A model generated the notes under the pieces. The model made no database searches. It saw only the letters and a list, made by a program, of their open reading frames with translations, and was not told where the DNA came from. Both the position numbers and the translations under genes were made by a program. From contig DABJ01000050.1 of assembly GCA_002102825.1 (NCBI GenBank), forward strand, positions 1 to 8,282: DNA of 8,282 nucleotides, written 5' to 3'. This stretch comes from Candidatus Gastranaerophilales bacterium HUM_12. Its GTDB lineage: Bacteria > Cyanobacteriota > Vampirovibrionia > Gastranaerophilales > Gastranaerophilaceae. This document shows positions 1 to 6,619 of the stretch, in pieces (positions within the stretch are counted from its first letter, which is position 1; every line of letters begins with the position of its first letter).

Positions 1-1
1 A

Positions 2-1270
2 AATAAAACATTGGGCTTATTTGCAAAAAAGAATTCGCAAAACAAAATTAAATTTTTAAAGAAAAATAGAAGTATAAAATTACTAAACGTTGACCCATTA
101 GATACAAAAATAAACATTGATATCTCTCAAAACATTGAATTAGACAAAAAATATACAGGGTTAACAGCAGAAGAAAAAATCGCAAAAATTGCACAAAACT
201 TAGCAGACGATGAAGCACTGTATATCACTGATCCAGATGAAGTTTCATACCTGTTTAATATGCGAAATTTTTCTCAAAATTATTCTTCAAAAATCAAAGC
301 AAAGGCGATTATTTTTAAAGATAATTCCATTCTTTTTACAGAAGATAAACTCGGAGAATTGGAAGAATTTTTAGTAAATATTAACAAAAAAGTTTATGTT
401 GACGAAAATACAATCAATGGATTTGACTATAATTTATTAGGGAAAAATGCAATTTCAATTGAAACAAACCCCGTAAAAACAATGAAATCACAAAAAAATG
501 ACGTAGAAATCAACCATTTGAAATCTGCTTTTGAAAGAACAGATAAAGCTGTTAAAGCAATACGGGAATATATTTATAATAATGAAAATATTTCAGAATT
601 TGACATTGCAAACCAACTTGAACAAGAATTCAAAAAACAAGGGGCTTTTGGTTTGAGTTTCAAATCTATTGTTGCAAAGGATAAAAATTCTGCTCTTGCT
701 CATTATTCAAAATCTTCAAAAGATGAAATTATCAAAGACGGAAGCCTTGTTTTGATTGATTGTGGTGCTTATTTTGAGGGTGGACTCGCAACAGACATCA
801 CAAGAGTTTTTGTCAAAGGAACACCGACTGAATTACAAAAAAAGATTTATACAACGGTTCTAAAAGCATTTTTATTAGGTTTTAATTATGCAAAAAAACA
901 TATTCAAAGACCGCTAATAGGTTTTGAAATTGATAAAGAAGTTCACAAATTTTTTAATTCACAAGATTTAGACGGATTTGTTTTCAATCACGGCTTGGGG
1001 CACGGTATAGGAATAAACGTTCACGAATATCCGCCAAATTTAAGCACAAATGAAATTGCAAAAACTCCAATACTTGATGGAATGGTATTTTCAATTGAAC
1101 CGGGGTTATACAAAAATGGCTTTTTCGGTGTTCGATTAGAAAACTCATGCTACTTTAAAGACAATGACATTCATTCTTTTGTTAACATGAATTATGAACG
1201 CAAACTTATTAATTTTGAAATGTTAACAGACGAAGAATTGGAAGAATTAGCAAATTTTGAGGTTATATAA
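2..1270 (+). CDS. M24B family (Xaa-Pro-type) aminopeptidase, 5' end outside window
   Basis: Metallopeptidase expected to remove N-terminal residues from peptides whose second residue is proline, in the cytoplasm. The frame is open to the left edge, so the protein is partial; residues are numbered from the TTG at 11, which is most likely an internal Leu codon. Residues about 30-150 look like the second creatinase-type N-terminal domain (YTGLTAEEKI, then TDPDEVSYLFNMR), as in long three-domain family members. The catalytic domain follows with all five metal ligands in place: D250 (LIDCG), D262 (TDITR), H331 (GLGHGIG), E363 (SIEPG) and E377 (VRLEN). The supporting histidines H231 (AHYS), H327 and H338 are also present. 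The C-terminal extension after E377 is about 42 residues, shorter than the usual M24 C-terminal region and without its WLN-YH-type ending. The stop overlaps the next start (TAATG), indicating translational coupling. Family assignment is firm; strict Xaa-Pro specificity is inferred. Confidence 0.9.
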   Translation, partial: NKTLGLFAKKNSQNKIKFLKKNRSIKLLNVDPLDTKINIDISQNIELDKKYTGLTAEEKIAKIAQNLADDEALYITDPDEVSYLFNMRNFSQNYSSKIKAKAIIFKDNSILFTEDKLGELEEFLVNINKKVYVDENTINGFDYNLLGKNAISIETNPVKTMKSQKNDVEINHLKSAFERTDKAVKAIREYIYNNENISEFDIANQLEQEFKKQGAFGLSFKSIVAKDKNSALAHYSKSSKDEIIKDGSLVLIDCGAYFEGGLATDITRVFVKGTPTELQKKIYTTVLKAFLLGFNYAKKHIQRPLIGFEIDKEVHKFFNSQDLDGFVFNHGLGHGIGINVHEYPPNLSTNEIAKTPILDGMVFSIEPGLYKNGFFGVRLENSCYFKDNDIHSFVNMNYERKLINFEMLTDEELEELANFEVI

Positions 1271-2019
1271 TGGAAATCACAAGTGTAAATAATGATTTGG
1301 TCAAAGAAACCGTAAAATTACAACAAAAAAAATATCGAACTCAAAGTGGTAAATTCTTGCTTGAGGGGTTTAAAGCAATTAAAGAAGCATTCGATTTTGG
1401 AATTAAATTAGAACATATTTTTGTTGATAAAAACAAAATTAAAGACTATGAATTTGCAAAAGATTTGGTCATAGAAACAACAGAACCCGTCTTGAAAAAG
1501 CTTTCAACCACTGAATCTGCACCAACTGCAATTGCTATTGGATTTCAAAAAGAATATAACAAAAATATTTTAAAGAATACAAAAAAAGTTTTACTTCTAG
1601 AAAACATTAAAGATTCTGGGAATTTAGGAACAATTGTCCGTTCAGCCGTAGCTTTCGGAGCAGATGCAATAGTTTTATATGGCGAAAGTGTTGATATCTA
1701 TAATCCAAAATGCGTGCGTTCAACCGTTGGAAATTTGTGGAAAATTCCGATTTTTCACCTTTCAGATTTTAAAGAATTGGAAGAACTTTTTGGAAATTAC
1801 GAAAGAATAGCAACTCTTCCTCGTTCAAAAAATTTATTAAAAGAATATAAAATGAAAAAAGCCCAAACACTTGTACTATTTGGAAGTGAAGCAAGCGGGC
1901 TCACAAAAAAGTTAATAAATTTTTCAACAAATTCTCTAAAAATTGAAATGGCAAAAACAGTAGAATCATTGAATCTTGCAACTTCTGTTTCTGTAATTTT
2001 GTATGAATTATTTGTATAA
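1270..2019 (+). CDS. SpoU/TrmH (SPOUT) family RNA 2'-O-methyltransferase
   Basis: Predicted S-adenosylmethionine-dependent methyltransferase acting on ribose 2'-OH in rRNA or tRNA; the target nucleotide cannot be read from sequence. It is 249 aa, normal for the two-domain form. Residues about 1-95 match the substrate-binding domain (KKYRTQSGKFLLEGFKAI). The knotted SPOUT domain follows: motif 1 at 112-124 (N112, D115, G117-N118-L119-G120, R124), motif 2 at 203-211 (LFGSEASGL, E207) and motif 3 at 225-238 (ESLN at 232-235). Motif 3 reads IEM where the family usually has IPM, and Lys229 stands where Gly is common. The ATG overlaps the upstream stop by one base; a Shine-Dalgarno GAGG at 1259-1262, seven bases ahead, lies inside the aminopeptidase coding end. 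It resembles the TsnR/RlmB-like group annotated as 23S rRNA methyltransferase, but that specificity is inference. Confidence 0.92.
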   Translation: MEITSVNNDLVKETVKLQQKKYRTQSGKFLLEGFKAIKEAFDFGIKLEHIFVDKNKIKDYEFAKDLVIETTEPVLKKLSTTESAPTAIAIGFQKEYNKNILKNTKKVLLLENIKDSGNLGTIVRSAVAFGADAIVLYGESVDIYNPKCVRSTVGNLWKIPIFHLSDFKELEELFGNYERIATLPRSKNLLKEYKMKKAQTLVLFGSEASGLTKKLINFSTNSLKIEMAKTVESLNLATSVSVILYELFV

Positions 2020-2027
2020 GGAGTTTT

Positions 2028-2486
2028 ATGAATCACGAAGAAAAAGCAAAAGATTTATTCCAAAGCGGATATAATTGCGCACAATCCGTATTTGCAGCTT
2101 ATGCCGAAGAATTGGGCATGGATTTTGAAACAGCATTAAAAGTTTCATCTTCCTTTGGTGCGGGTATGGGAAGATTGAGAGAAGTTTGCGGAACAGTAAG
2201 CGGAATGTTTATGGTTGTAGGACTTGCACTCGGCTATTCCACAAATGCAAACAAAGATGAAAAAACAGAACATTACAAAAGAATTCAATACTTAGCGGCA
2301 GAATTTGAAAAAATGAATGGTTCTATTATTTGCAGAGAATTATTAGGACTTGACCACAAAAAAGATTCTCCAACTCCATCAGATAGAACGACTGAATATT
2401 ATAAAAAAAGACCTTGCAAAGAACTTGTTGGAGATGCTTGCAAGATTTTAGATAAATATTTAGAAGCAACAAAAATCGCTAAATAA
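2028..2486 (+). CDS. C_GCAxxG_C_C family protein (putative redox protein)
   Basis: This is a 152-aa soluble protein with the spaced cysteine and glycine pattern of the C_GCAxxG_C_C family (Pfam PF09719). C17 lies in GYNCAQSVF, a glycine-rich stretch runs from 43 to 48, C54 lies in EVCGTVSG, and C102, C130 and C138 follow in the C-terminal half. The family is widespread in anaerobes and has no firmly established function; a redox or metal/cluster-binding role is commonly suggested because of the conserved cysteines. All the family cysteines seem to be present. The start is well supported: AAGGAG at 2018-2023 overlaps the stop of the methyltransferase gene and sits four bases from the ATG, so this is probably the third gene of the same operon. 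The gene ends 11 bases before the convergent membrane-protein gene, with no clear terminator between them. Why it sits next to an RNA methyltransferase is not evident. Confidence 0.88.
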   Translation: MNHEEKAKDLFQSGYNCAQSVFAAYAEELGMDFETALKVSSSFGAGMGRLREVCGTVSGMFMVVGLALGYSTNANKDEKTEHYKRIQYLAAEFEKMNGSIICRELLGLDHKKDSPTPSDRTTEYYKKRPCKELVGDACKILDKYLEATKIAK

Positions 2487-2497
2487 ATATTCCTACT

Positions 2498-3694
2498 TTA
2501 TGGCAAAGTCGGATTTGAATTTATTTTATAACCGGAATTTGTTAAAAACATAATATCTGATAGACTTTTTGCAGATTTCAAATTTTTAGAATATTCTTGT
2601 AAATCCAAATCAAAACTTGCCAAGACTTCATTATTAAATGAACTATAAATTTTTGTTTTGTTCATTGAAACAACATCAAATGGATATTTTTCCATTTCTT
2701 TCAATCTGGTTTCCGGCTTTTTATATTGAGAAGCCGCATAATTTGCTGCCATATCAAACATTTTAATTTTGTAACTTTGCGACAATTTATTCCAGATTTC
2801 CGGTTCTATATAAAAACTATACGAATCCTTTTTTAAATCAATTTTTGTAAAATTTGATTTTATTGCAGCATCTTGATATGAATCAGAAATTTTTACCAAT
2901 TGTGTTTTAAATTCTGGGTGAGCCTTTCCATAATTGTAAGCCAAAACACCGGAACCTATTATCATTGCAAAGCTACCTAAAAGAATTATTATCGGAGTAA
3001 GAACAGCCCAAATTACAGATTGCTTTTCTTGATTTTTATGAAAAATAGTTTCATCTTCAATATCTTCTGATTTTGCAGCCCATTCATTTCCTTTCAAACC
3101 GCAAATCAACATAAACGGAAACCAACCAAAAGTTAAGCATAATGGCAACATAAAAACAGTCATCGGAGCTTTATTGAACAATCCCCAAATCCAAGTTCCT
3201 AAAAATGCACCCCAATTAAATTTGATAAGAGTATTTATAGGTCTTTGAGAGGAAATTTTACCTTTTTGAAATATCAAGACAAGAATTACAAAAAACGAAA
3301 ACCATTTACCCCAAAAATTCGCACCTACGGGAGTATAAGCAACAAATATAATTACAGATAGAACAGATGAAACAAGGTAAACTCTATTATCATCAATGTC
3401 TCCTATAATATCACGAACTCTTCTTACGATACTTGGGAAATACAAAGCCGTAGAAACCAAGCCCATTACACAAATCCAAATCAAAGCCCAGACAGGCAAA
3501 TTAGAAATATTATTAATTACACTTAATTCCGGAATATATTTTGGATTAAAAAGAACAAAATATACAAAAGGAGTAGAACCGATTAATGTTTTAATTATTT
3601 CAATAATTAAAGTATTTATAACAAAATTTCTACGGCCTAAAATTCCATTCATACTTAAAAATTTATCATTTTCTACAAAATAATTTTCGTCCAT
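2498..3694 (-). CDS. Multi-domain membrane protein: DUF805-like + FNWGAF module + soluble C-terminal region
   Basis: Function unknown. Residues about 15-142 look like a DUF805 domain: a MNGILGRRNF start, hydrophobic segments near 24-50, 66-87, 104-122 and 127-142, and the basic loop IVRRVRDI at 89-96 that matches the family's R-R-x-x-D signature. Residues 158-209 form a second module, with FNWGAF at 159-164, IWGLFN at 169-174, a hydrophobic segment at 178-200 and GLKGNEWAAKSE at 199-210. This resembles small DUF2628-like membrane domains. A further membrane segment at about 229-255 leads to a 140-residue polar C-terminal region with no motif I recognise (DMAANYAASQYKK, YPFDVV). By the hydrophobicity pattern that tail should be on one face of the membrane, but I cannot fix which. 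The ATG at 3694 has AGGAG at 3700-3704, five bases ahead and overlapping the TAG stop of rmuC, so the two are co-transcribed. The DUF805 call is from motifs; the fusion is what makes it unusual. Confidence 0.8.
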   Translation of the reverse strand: MDENYFVENDKFLSMNGILGRRNFVINTLIIEIIKTLIGSTPFVYFVLFNPKYIPELSVINNISNLPVWALIWICVMGLVSTALYFPSIVRRVRDIIGDIDDNRVYLVSSVLSVIIFVAYTPVGANFWGKWFSFFVILVLIFQKGKISSQRPINTLIKFNWGAFLGTWIWGLFNKAPMTVFMLPLCLTFGWFPFMLICGLKGNEWAAKSEDIEDETIFHKNQEKQSVIWAVLTPIIILLGSFAMIIGSGVLAYNYGKAHPEFKTQLVKISDSYQDAAIKSNFTKIDLKKDSYSFYIEPEIWNKLSQSYKIKMFDMAANYAASQYKKPETRLKEMEKYPFDVVSMNKTKIYSSFNNEVLASFDLDLQEYSKNLKSAKSLSDIMFLTNSGYKINSNPTLP

Positions 3695-3698
3695 TTTT

Positions 3699-3705
3699 AC
3701 TCCTA
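3699..3705 (-). promoter_or_regulatory. Shine-Dalgarno of the membrane-protein gene, overlapping the rmuC stop
   Basis: On the minus strand the rmuC TAG (3705-3703) shares bases with AGGAG (3704-3700), which sits five bases from the ATG at 3694. The overlap implies that ribosomes finishing rmuC can feed the second gene, and it fixes the second gene's start. Confidence 0.75.
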
Positions 3706-4884
3706 GATTTCTTCTGATTGTTCCTCGTCCAAAAACTCATGAGGGATTGTATATTCAACTAACTTTTTCCCATTTTTCGAGTTTTTAGAATTTATGCCAT
3801 AATCCCTTAGTTTTTCAGCCTCTTTGAAAATACTGCCATTATGACGAGTCATAATACGATTAATCTCTGTTTGAACAGATTTTGCAGCATCGTTTATTGC
3901 TTTTTGAATATTTAAAAGATTTTGAGCATGAATTGAAATATTATTATATAAATTTTCTCCGGCAATAATTATATTTTCAATATTATCATTTCGAACTTTT
4001 ATTGCCCATAAATCAATCACAAGTCGCAAAGTCACAAGTAGTGAAGCTGTTCCTATGATTATTACATTTTTTGAATTTGCTAATTCTATTATATTTTTAA
4101 AATCAAAATCTGTATAAATTAAATTTACACAAGCTTCAATAGGAATATACATTAATATAAACCCTGGTTGAGAAGTTTGACTTATCTCTTCATAATTTTT
4201 CTTTGCCAAATTAATAATACATTTTTCTAAATCCTTTATAAAGGATTTTTTTATTACATCACTTTCAGTTTGTGTAAATTCTATGTAATTTTTTAAAATT
4301 GCTTTAGAATCAATAACCAAACGCTTATCATTCGGCAATTTTATAACAAAATCAGGCTTAGCCCCGTTTGCTGAATACTGTTTTACATAGTGAATATTCT
4401 CTTTCAGATTTGCAAATTTTAAAATTTGTTCTAATTGATTTTCACCAAATTCACCCTTTGAATTTTGATTAGTTGTTAGAGCTTTTGCATATTTTTCAGC
4501 AACACTAATTGCATTTTTTATCTCTAAGGTATCAAGATTATGAGTTTTTTGATAATTATCAATACTGTCTTTAAAATCTTTTAATAGCTTATTAATAGGA
4601 TTAATTTCTTCAGATTTAAACAATTCAATTCTGGTTTTCAAATCGTTAGAATGTTGAGAAATTAACTCCTCTTGTTGAGTTTTTAAGGATTCTTGAGCAA
4701 TTTTTGAAAATTCTATTCTTATTTGATTTACAATATTTTCATTCAAACCAACCCTTGATTTTAATTCAAGATTTTCAACCCTCAATTTTGCAATTTTGTC
4801 TTGATAAAATTTTGAACAAATTAACCAAGAAACTAATCCTGCAACCATTACGCTTAAAATTAAAATAATTATTTGTAAACCCAT
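3703..4884 (-). CDS. rmuC: DNA recombination protein RmuC
   Basis: RmuC-family protein, known genetically in E. coli as a factor limiting recombination at inverted repeats and predicted to carry a PD-(D/E)XK-type nuclease fold. From the ATG at 4884 the protein is 393 aa. Residues 3-24 form one membrane anchor, about 27-135 are predicted coiled coil rich in Lys, Glu and Gln, and the RmuC domain starts near 140 with KGEFGENQLEQIL (143-155). Candidate catalytic positions are E148, D178 (KPDFVI) and the D192-S-K194 triplet (LVIDSK); all are intact. An in-frame TTG at 4890 is possible, but GAGAG on the minus strand just upstream (4898-4894) is only two bases from it and eight from the ATG, so ATG is preferred. 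It is the first gene of a two-gene operon with the DUF805-like membrane protein and is transcribed divergently from gltA. It is the only gene here that ends in TAG. Confidence 0.92.
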   Translation of the reverse strand: MGLQIIILILSVMVAGLVSWLICSKFYQDKIAKLRVENLELKSRVGLNENIVNQIRIEFSKIAQESLKTQQEELISQHSNDLKTRIELFKSEEINPINKLLKDFKDSIDNYQKTHNLDTLEIKNAISVAEKYAKALTTNQNSKGEFGENQLEQILKFANLKENIHYVKQYSANGAKPDFVIKLPNDKRLVIDSKAILKNYIEFTQTESDVIKKSFIKDLEKCIINLAKKNYEEISQTSQPGFILMYIPIEACVNLIYTDFDFKNIIELANSKNVIIIGTASLLVTLRLVIDLWAIKVRNDNIENIIIAGENLYNNISIHAQNLLNIQKAINDAAKSVQTEINRIMTRHNGSIFKEAEKLRDYGINSKNSKNGKKLVEYTIPHEFLDEEQSEEI

Positions 4885-4913
4885 ATTCAAAACTCTCTAC
4901 TCAATTCTTCATA

Positions 4914-4942
4914 ATTTTATCACATTTATTCGAAATTTTAAA
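4914..4942 (-). promoter_or_regulatory. Candidate extended -10 promoter for rmuC operon
   Basis: Reading the minus strand, TAAAAT (4919-4914) is preceded by TGA, giving an extended -10 (TGATAAAAT). TTTAAA lies 17 bases upstream (4942-4937), a weak -35. Transcription would start near 4907, leaving about 23 bases of leader that contains the GAGAG ribosome site. Such motifs arise easily in AT-rich DNA, so the support is position and the extended -10. Confidence 0.4.
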
Positions 4943-4972
4943 TAAGGAATTAAAAAATATTGATATATTAAC

Positions 4973-4989
4973 AGACTTGCACTAAGTCT
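4973..4989. repeat. Inverted repeat overlapping the gltA -35 region
   Basis: AGACTT (4973-4978) and AAGTCT (4984-4989) are perfect inverted 6-base arms around GCACT. The repeat covers the proposed -35 of gltA (4977-4982), so it could be an operator. A T-rich run follows, but no plus-strand gene lies upstream to be terminated. The same core is found in the terminator behind gltA. Confidence 0.4.
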
Positions 4990-5005
4990 ATTTTTTAATT
5001 AGAAT
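4977..5005 (+). promoter_or_regulatory. gltA: Candidate promoter for gltA
   Basis: TTGCAC (4977-4982) and TAGAAT (5000-5005) are separated by 17 bases; the -10 differs from consensus at one position and the -35 at three. Transcription would start near 5012, giving about 37 bases of leader before the ATG at 5049. The -10 covers the earlier in-frame ATG at 5004, which argues against that codon as a start. The TTGC -35 with 17-base spacing is shared with the candidate promoter at 6567-6595. Confidence 0.5.
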
Positions 5006-5034
5006 GTTGTTAATCTATTTAATATTTTTAGAAG

Positions 5035-5048
5035 AAGGGATAGAAAAT
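5035..5048 (+). promoter_or_regulatory. gltA: Shine-Dalgarno deciding the gltA start
   Basis: AAGGGA at 5035-5040 lies eight bases ahead of the ATG at 5049. The earlier in-frame ATG at 5004 has only a T-rich stretch before it and would add a 15-residue hydrophobic leader (MLLIYLIFLEEGIEN) not expected in this cytosolic family. Confidence 0.65.
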
Positions 5049-6425
5049 ATGGTTGTGGAAAGACAAAGAGTAAAAGAACAAGATAAAATTCAAAGACGTT
5101 CAAACTTTGATCCGGTTGAAAGCAATTTAACTCCGGAACAAGTGAAATTAGAAGCTTCAAGATGTTTGCACTGCAAAAATCCTAGATGTGTTCAAGGCTG
5201 TCCGGTAAATATTCAAATTCCGGAATTTATTAAAGCATTAAAAGAAGATAACCTTGAAGAAGCAGGAAACATAATCCGTCAAACAAGTATGTTACCATCT
5301 GTTTGTGGTCGTGTTTGTCCTCAAGAAAGACAATGTGAGGGCAATTGCATTTTAGGGATTAAAGGACAAGCAGTTGCTATAGGAGCTTTAGAAAGATACG
5401 TTGGAGATAATACTCAAGCAGAAAAAACGGAAATAAAACCAACAGGTAAAAAAGTTGCTATTGTCGGTTCTGGTTGTGCAGGAATTACTGCAGCAGCTGA
5501 TTTAAGAAAAGCAGGTCACGAAGTTGTTGTTTTTGAAGCTCTTCACAAATTGGGTGGAGTTCTTCGCTACGGAATTCCTCCATTCAGACTTCCACGTACT
5601 ATTTTGGATAGAGAAATTACAAACCTTAAAGCTATGGGGGTAGAATTCCATACTGACGTTGTTGTAGGAAAATCAATCACATTAAAACAACTTAAAGATG
5701 ATGGATTTGATGCAATATTTATTTGTTCAGGTGCAGGTCTTCCAAAAATGATGCACATCAAAGGAGAAAACTTAAACGGTGTATTCTCTGCAAACGAATT
5801 CTTAACAAGAGTTAACCTGATGGGTGCAGGAAGAGATGCCAATAGTATCACTCCATTGAGAATTGGTAAAAAAGTTGCTGTAATCGGTGGCGGAAACGTT
5901 GCAATGGATGCAGCAAGAACAGCCGTTCGTGTAGGTTTTGAAGAAGTTTCAATTCTATACAGAAGAACGGAAAAAGAATTACCTGCAAGACTTGAAGAAA
6001 TCAGACACGCAAAAGAAGAAGGTGTTCAATTCAAGTTCTTACATGCACCGATTGAAATTTTTGATAAAGACGGTTATGTAGACGGAATGAAATTTGAAAT
6101 TATGGAACTTGGCGAACCAGATGCATCCGGAAGAAGAAGACCGGTTGGAACAGGTAAATTTGTAACAGAAGATGTTGATACCGTAATTGTCGCACTTGGT
6201 ACTGGTCCAAACCCAATTATCCAAAAATCAGCAGAAGCTGAGGGAATGGAAATCATCACAGATGCTAAAGGCTATATATCTGTTGACCCGGAAAAACGTT
6301 CAACAAATATTCCTTGTGTATTTGCAGGTGGTGACGTTGCACCGGTTGGAGCTTCAAATGCAATCAACGCAATGGGTGCAGGTAAAAAAGCTGCTAAAGC
6401 AATTAACGAAATGCTTAAAGTTTAA
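5049..6425 (+). CDS. gltA: NADPH-dependent glutamate synthase small subunit-type flavoprotein (GltA/NfnB family)
   Basis: Cytosolic iron-sulfur flavoprotein that moves electrons between NAD(P)H, FAD and [4Fe-4S] clusters. It is 458 aa from the chosen start, typical of the TIGR01316-type GltA group. The N-terminal cluster domain has C39, C42, C47, C51 and then C86, C90, C96, C100 (CGRVCPQERQCE), enough for two clusters. The FAD site is GSGCAG at 140-145. The NADP site is GGGNVAMD at 280-287, with R305-R306 (YRR) expected to favour NADPH over NADH. A second FAD-contact motif, FAGGD, lies at 425-429. All key residues are present. Members serve as the glutamate synthase small subunit or, paired with NfnA, as NADH-dependent ferredoxin:NADP oxidoreductase; sequence alone does not separate these. 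No large subunit or NfnA gene is adjacent: rmuC lies divergently upstream, and a terminator follows. It therefore acts alone or with a partner encoded elsewhere. Confidence 0.92.
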   Translation: MVVERQRVKEQDKIQRRSNFDPVESNLTPEQVKLEASRCLHCKNPRCVQGCPVNIQIPEFIKALKEDNLEEAGNIIRQTSMLPSVCGRVCPQERQCEGNCILGIKGQAVAIGALERYVGDNTQAEKTEIKPTGKKVAIVGSGCAGITAAADLRKAGHEVVVFEALHKLGGVLRYGIPPFRLPRTILDREITNLKAMGVEFHTDVVVGKSITLKQLKDDGFDAIFICSGAGLPKMMHIKGENLNGVFSANEFLTRVNLMGAGRDANSITPLRIGKKVAVIGGGNVAMDAARTAVRVGFEEVSILYRRTEKELPARLEEIRHAKEEGVQFKFLHAPIEIFDKDGYVDGMKFEIMELGEPDASGRRRPVGTGKFVTEDVDTVIVALGTGPNPIIQKSAEAEGMEIITDAKGYISVDPEKRSTNIPCVFAGGDVAPVGASNAINAMGAGKKAAKAINEMLKV

Positions 6426-6450
6426 TAAATTTATTAAATTACTAAACGAT

Positions 6451-6481
6451 AAAAAGACTTCTCAAAAGAGAAGTCTTTTTT
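6451..6481 (+). terminator. Intrinsic terminator after gltA
   Basis: A perfect 13-bp stem (6451-6463 with 6468-6480) closes an AAAA loop; its core is GACTTCTC/GAGAAGTC and it ends in a run of T. It starts 25 bases after the gltA stop. The A-run at the 5' side means it could also work on the minus strand. This is the strongest terminator in the window. Confidence 0.92.
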
Positions 6482-6566
6482 ACAGAAATTAAACACTAAT
6501 ATCTTCTCAAATAGAAATAATTAATAAACTAATCGAAGAATTTAAGAAGTAAATAAAACCACAAAC

Positions 6567-6595
6567 TTGCGATAAAATTCAAATAATGCTAAAAT
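6567..6595 (+). promoter_or_regulatory. Candidate promoter for the 6620-7907 gene pair
   Basis: TTGCGA (6567-6572) and TAAAAT (6590-6595) are 17 bases apart, and TGC directly before the -10 makes it an extended -10. Transcription would start near 6602, about 18 bases before the ATG at 6620, leaving just enough leader for AGGAG at 6610-6614. The region from the terminator to this promoter (6482-6566) shows nothing else. Confidence 0.55.
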
Positions 6596-6619
6596 CAAAT
6601 TACAAAATTAGGAGTATTT

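Noticed and set aside
11..13. TTG as the start of the aminopeptidase
   Set aside because: The frame is open to the left edge, there is no ribosome site, and the sequence after it begins in the middle of the expected N-terminal domains, so the true start is upstream of the window.
1797..2036. Minus-strand open frame opposite the methyltransferase gene
   Set aside because: It lies antisense to the conserved SPOUT motifs and shows no recognisable protein features.
3396..3683. Plus-strand open frame opposite the DUF805-like gene
   Set aside because: Antisense shadow of a gene with clear domain motifs and a good ribosome site.
4885..4890. TTG at 4890 as the rmuC start
   Set aside because: The GAGAG ribosome site is only two bases from it but eight from the ATG at 4884.
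4973..4999. Hairpin plus T-run before gltA as a terminator or attenuator
   Set aside because: No plus-strand gene precedes it, the stem is only 6 bp, and the likely transcription start lies downstream, so it would not be transcribed. An operator role is kept as a possibility instead.
5567..6259. Minus-strand open frames inside gltA (5567-5851, 6039-6224, 6074-6259)
   Set aside because: All lie opposite conserved nucleotide-binding regions of gltA; no promoter, ribosome site or protein family supports them.
6187..6492. Plus-strand open frame overlapping the gltA 3' end and terminator
   Set aside because: It overlaps conserved gltA sequence in another frame and runs through the terminator stem; no initiation signal.
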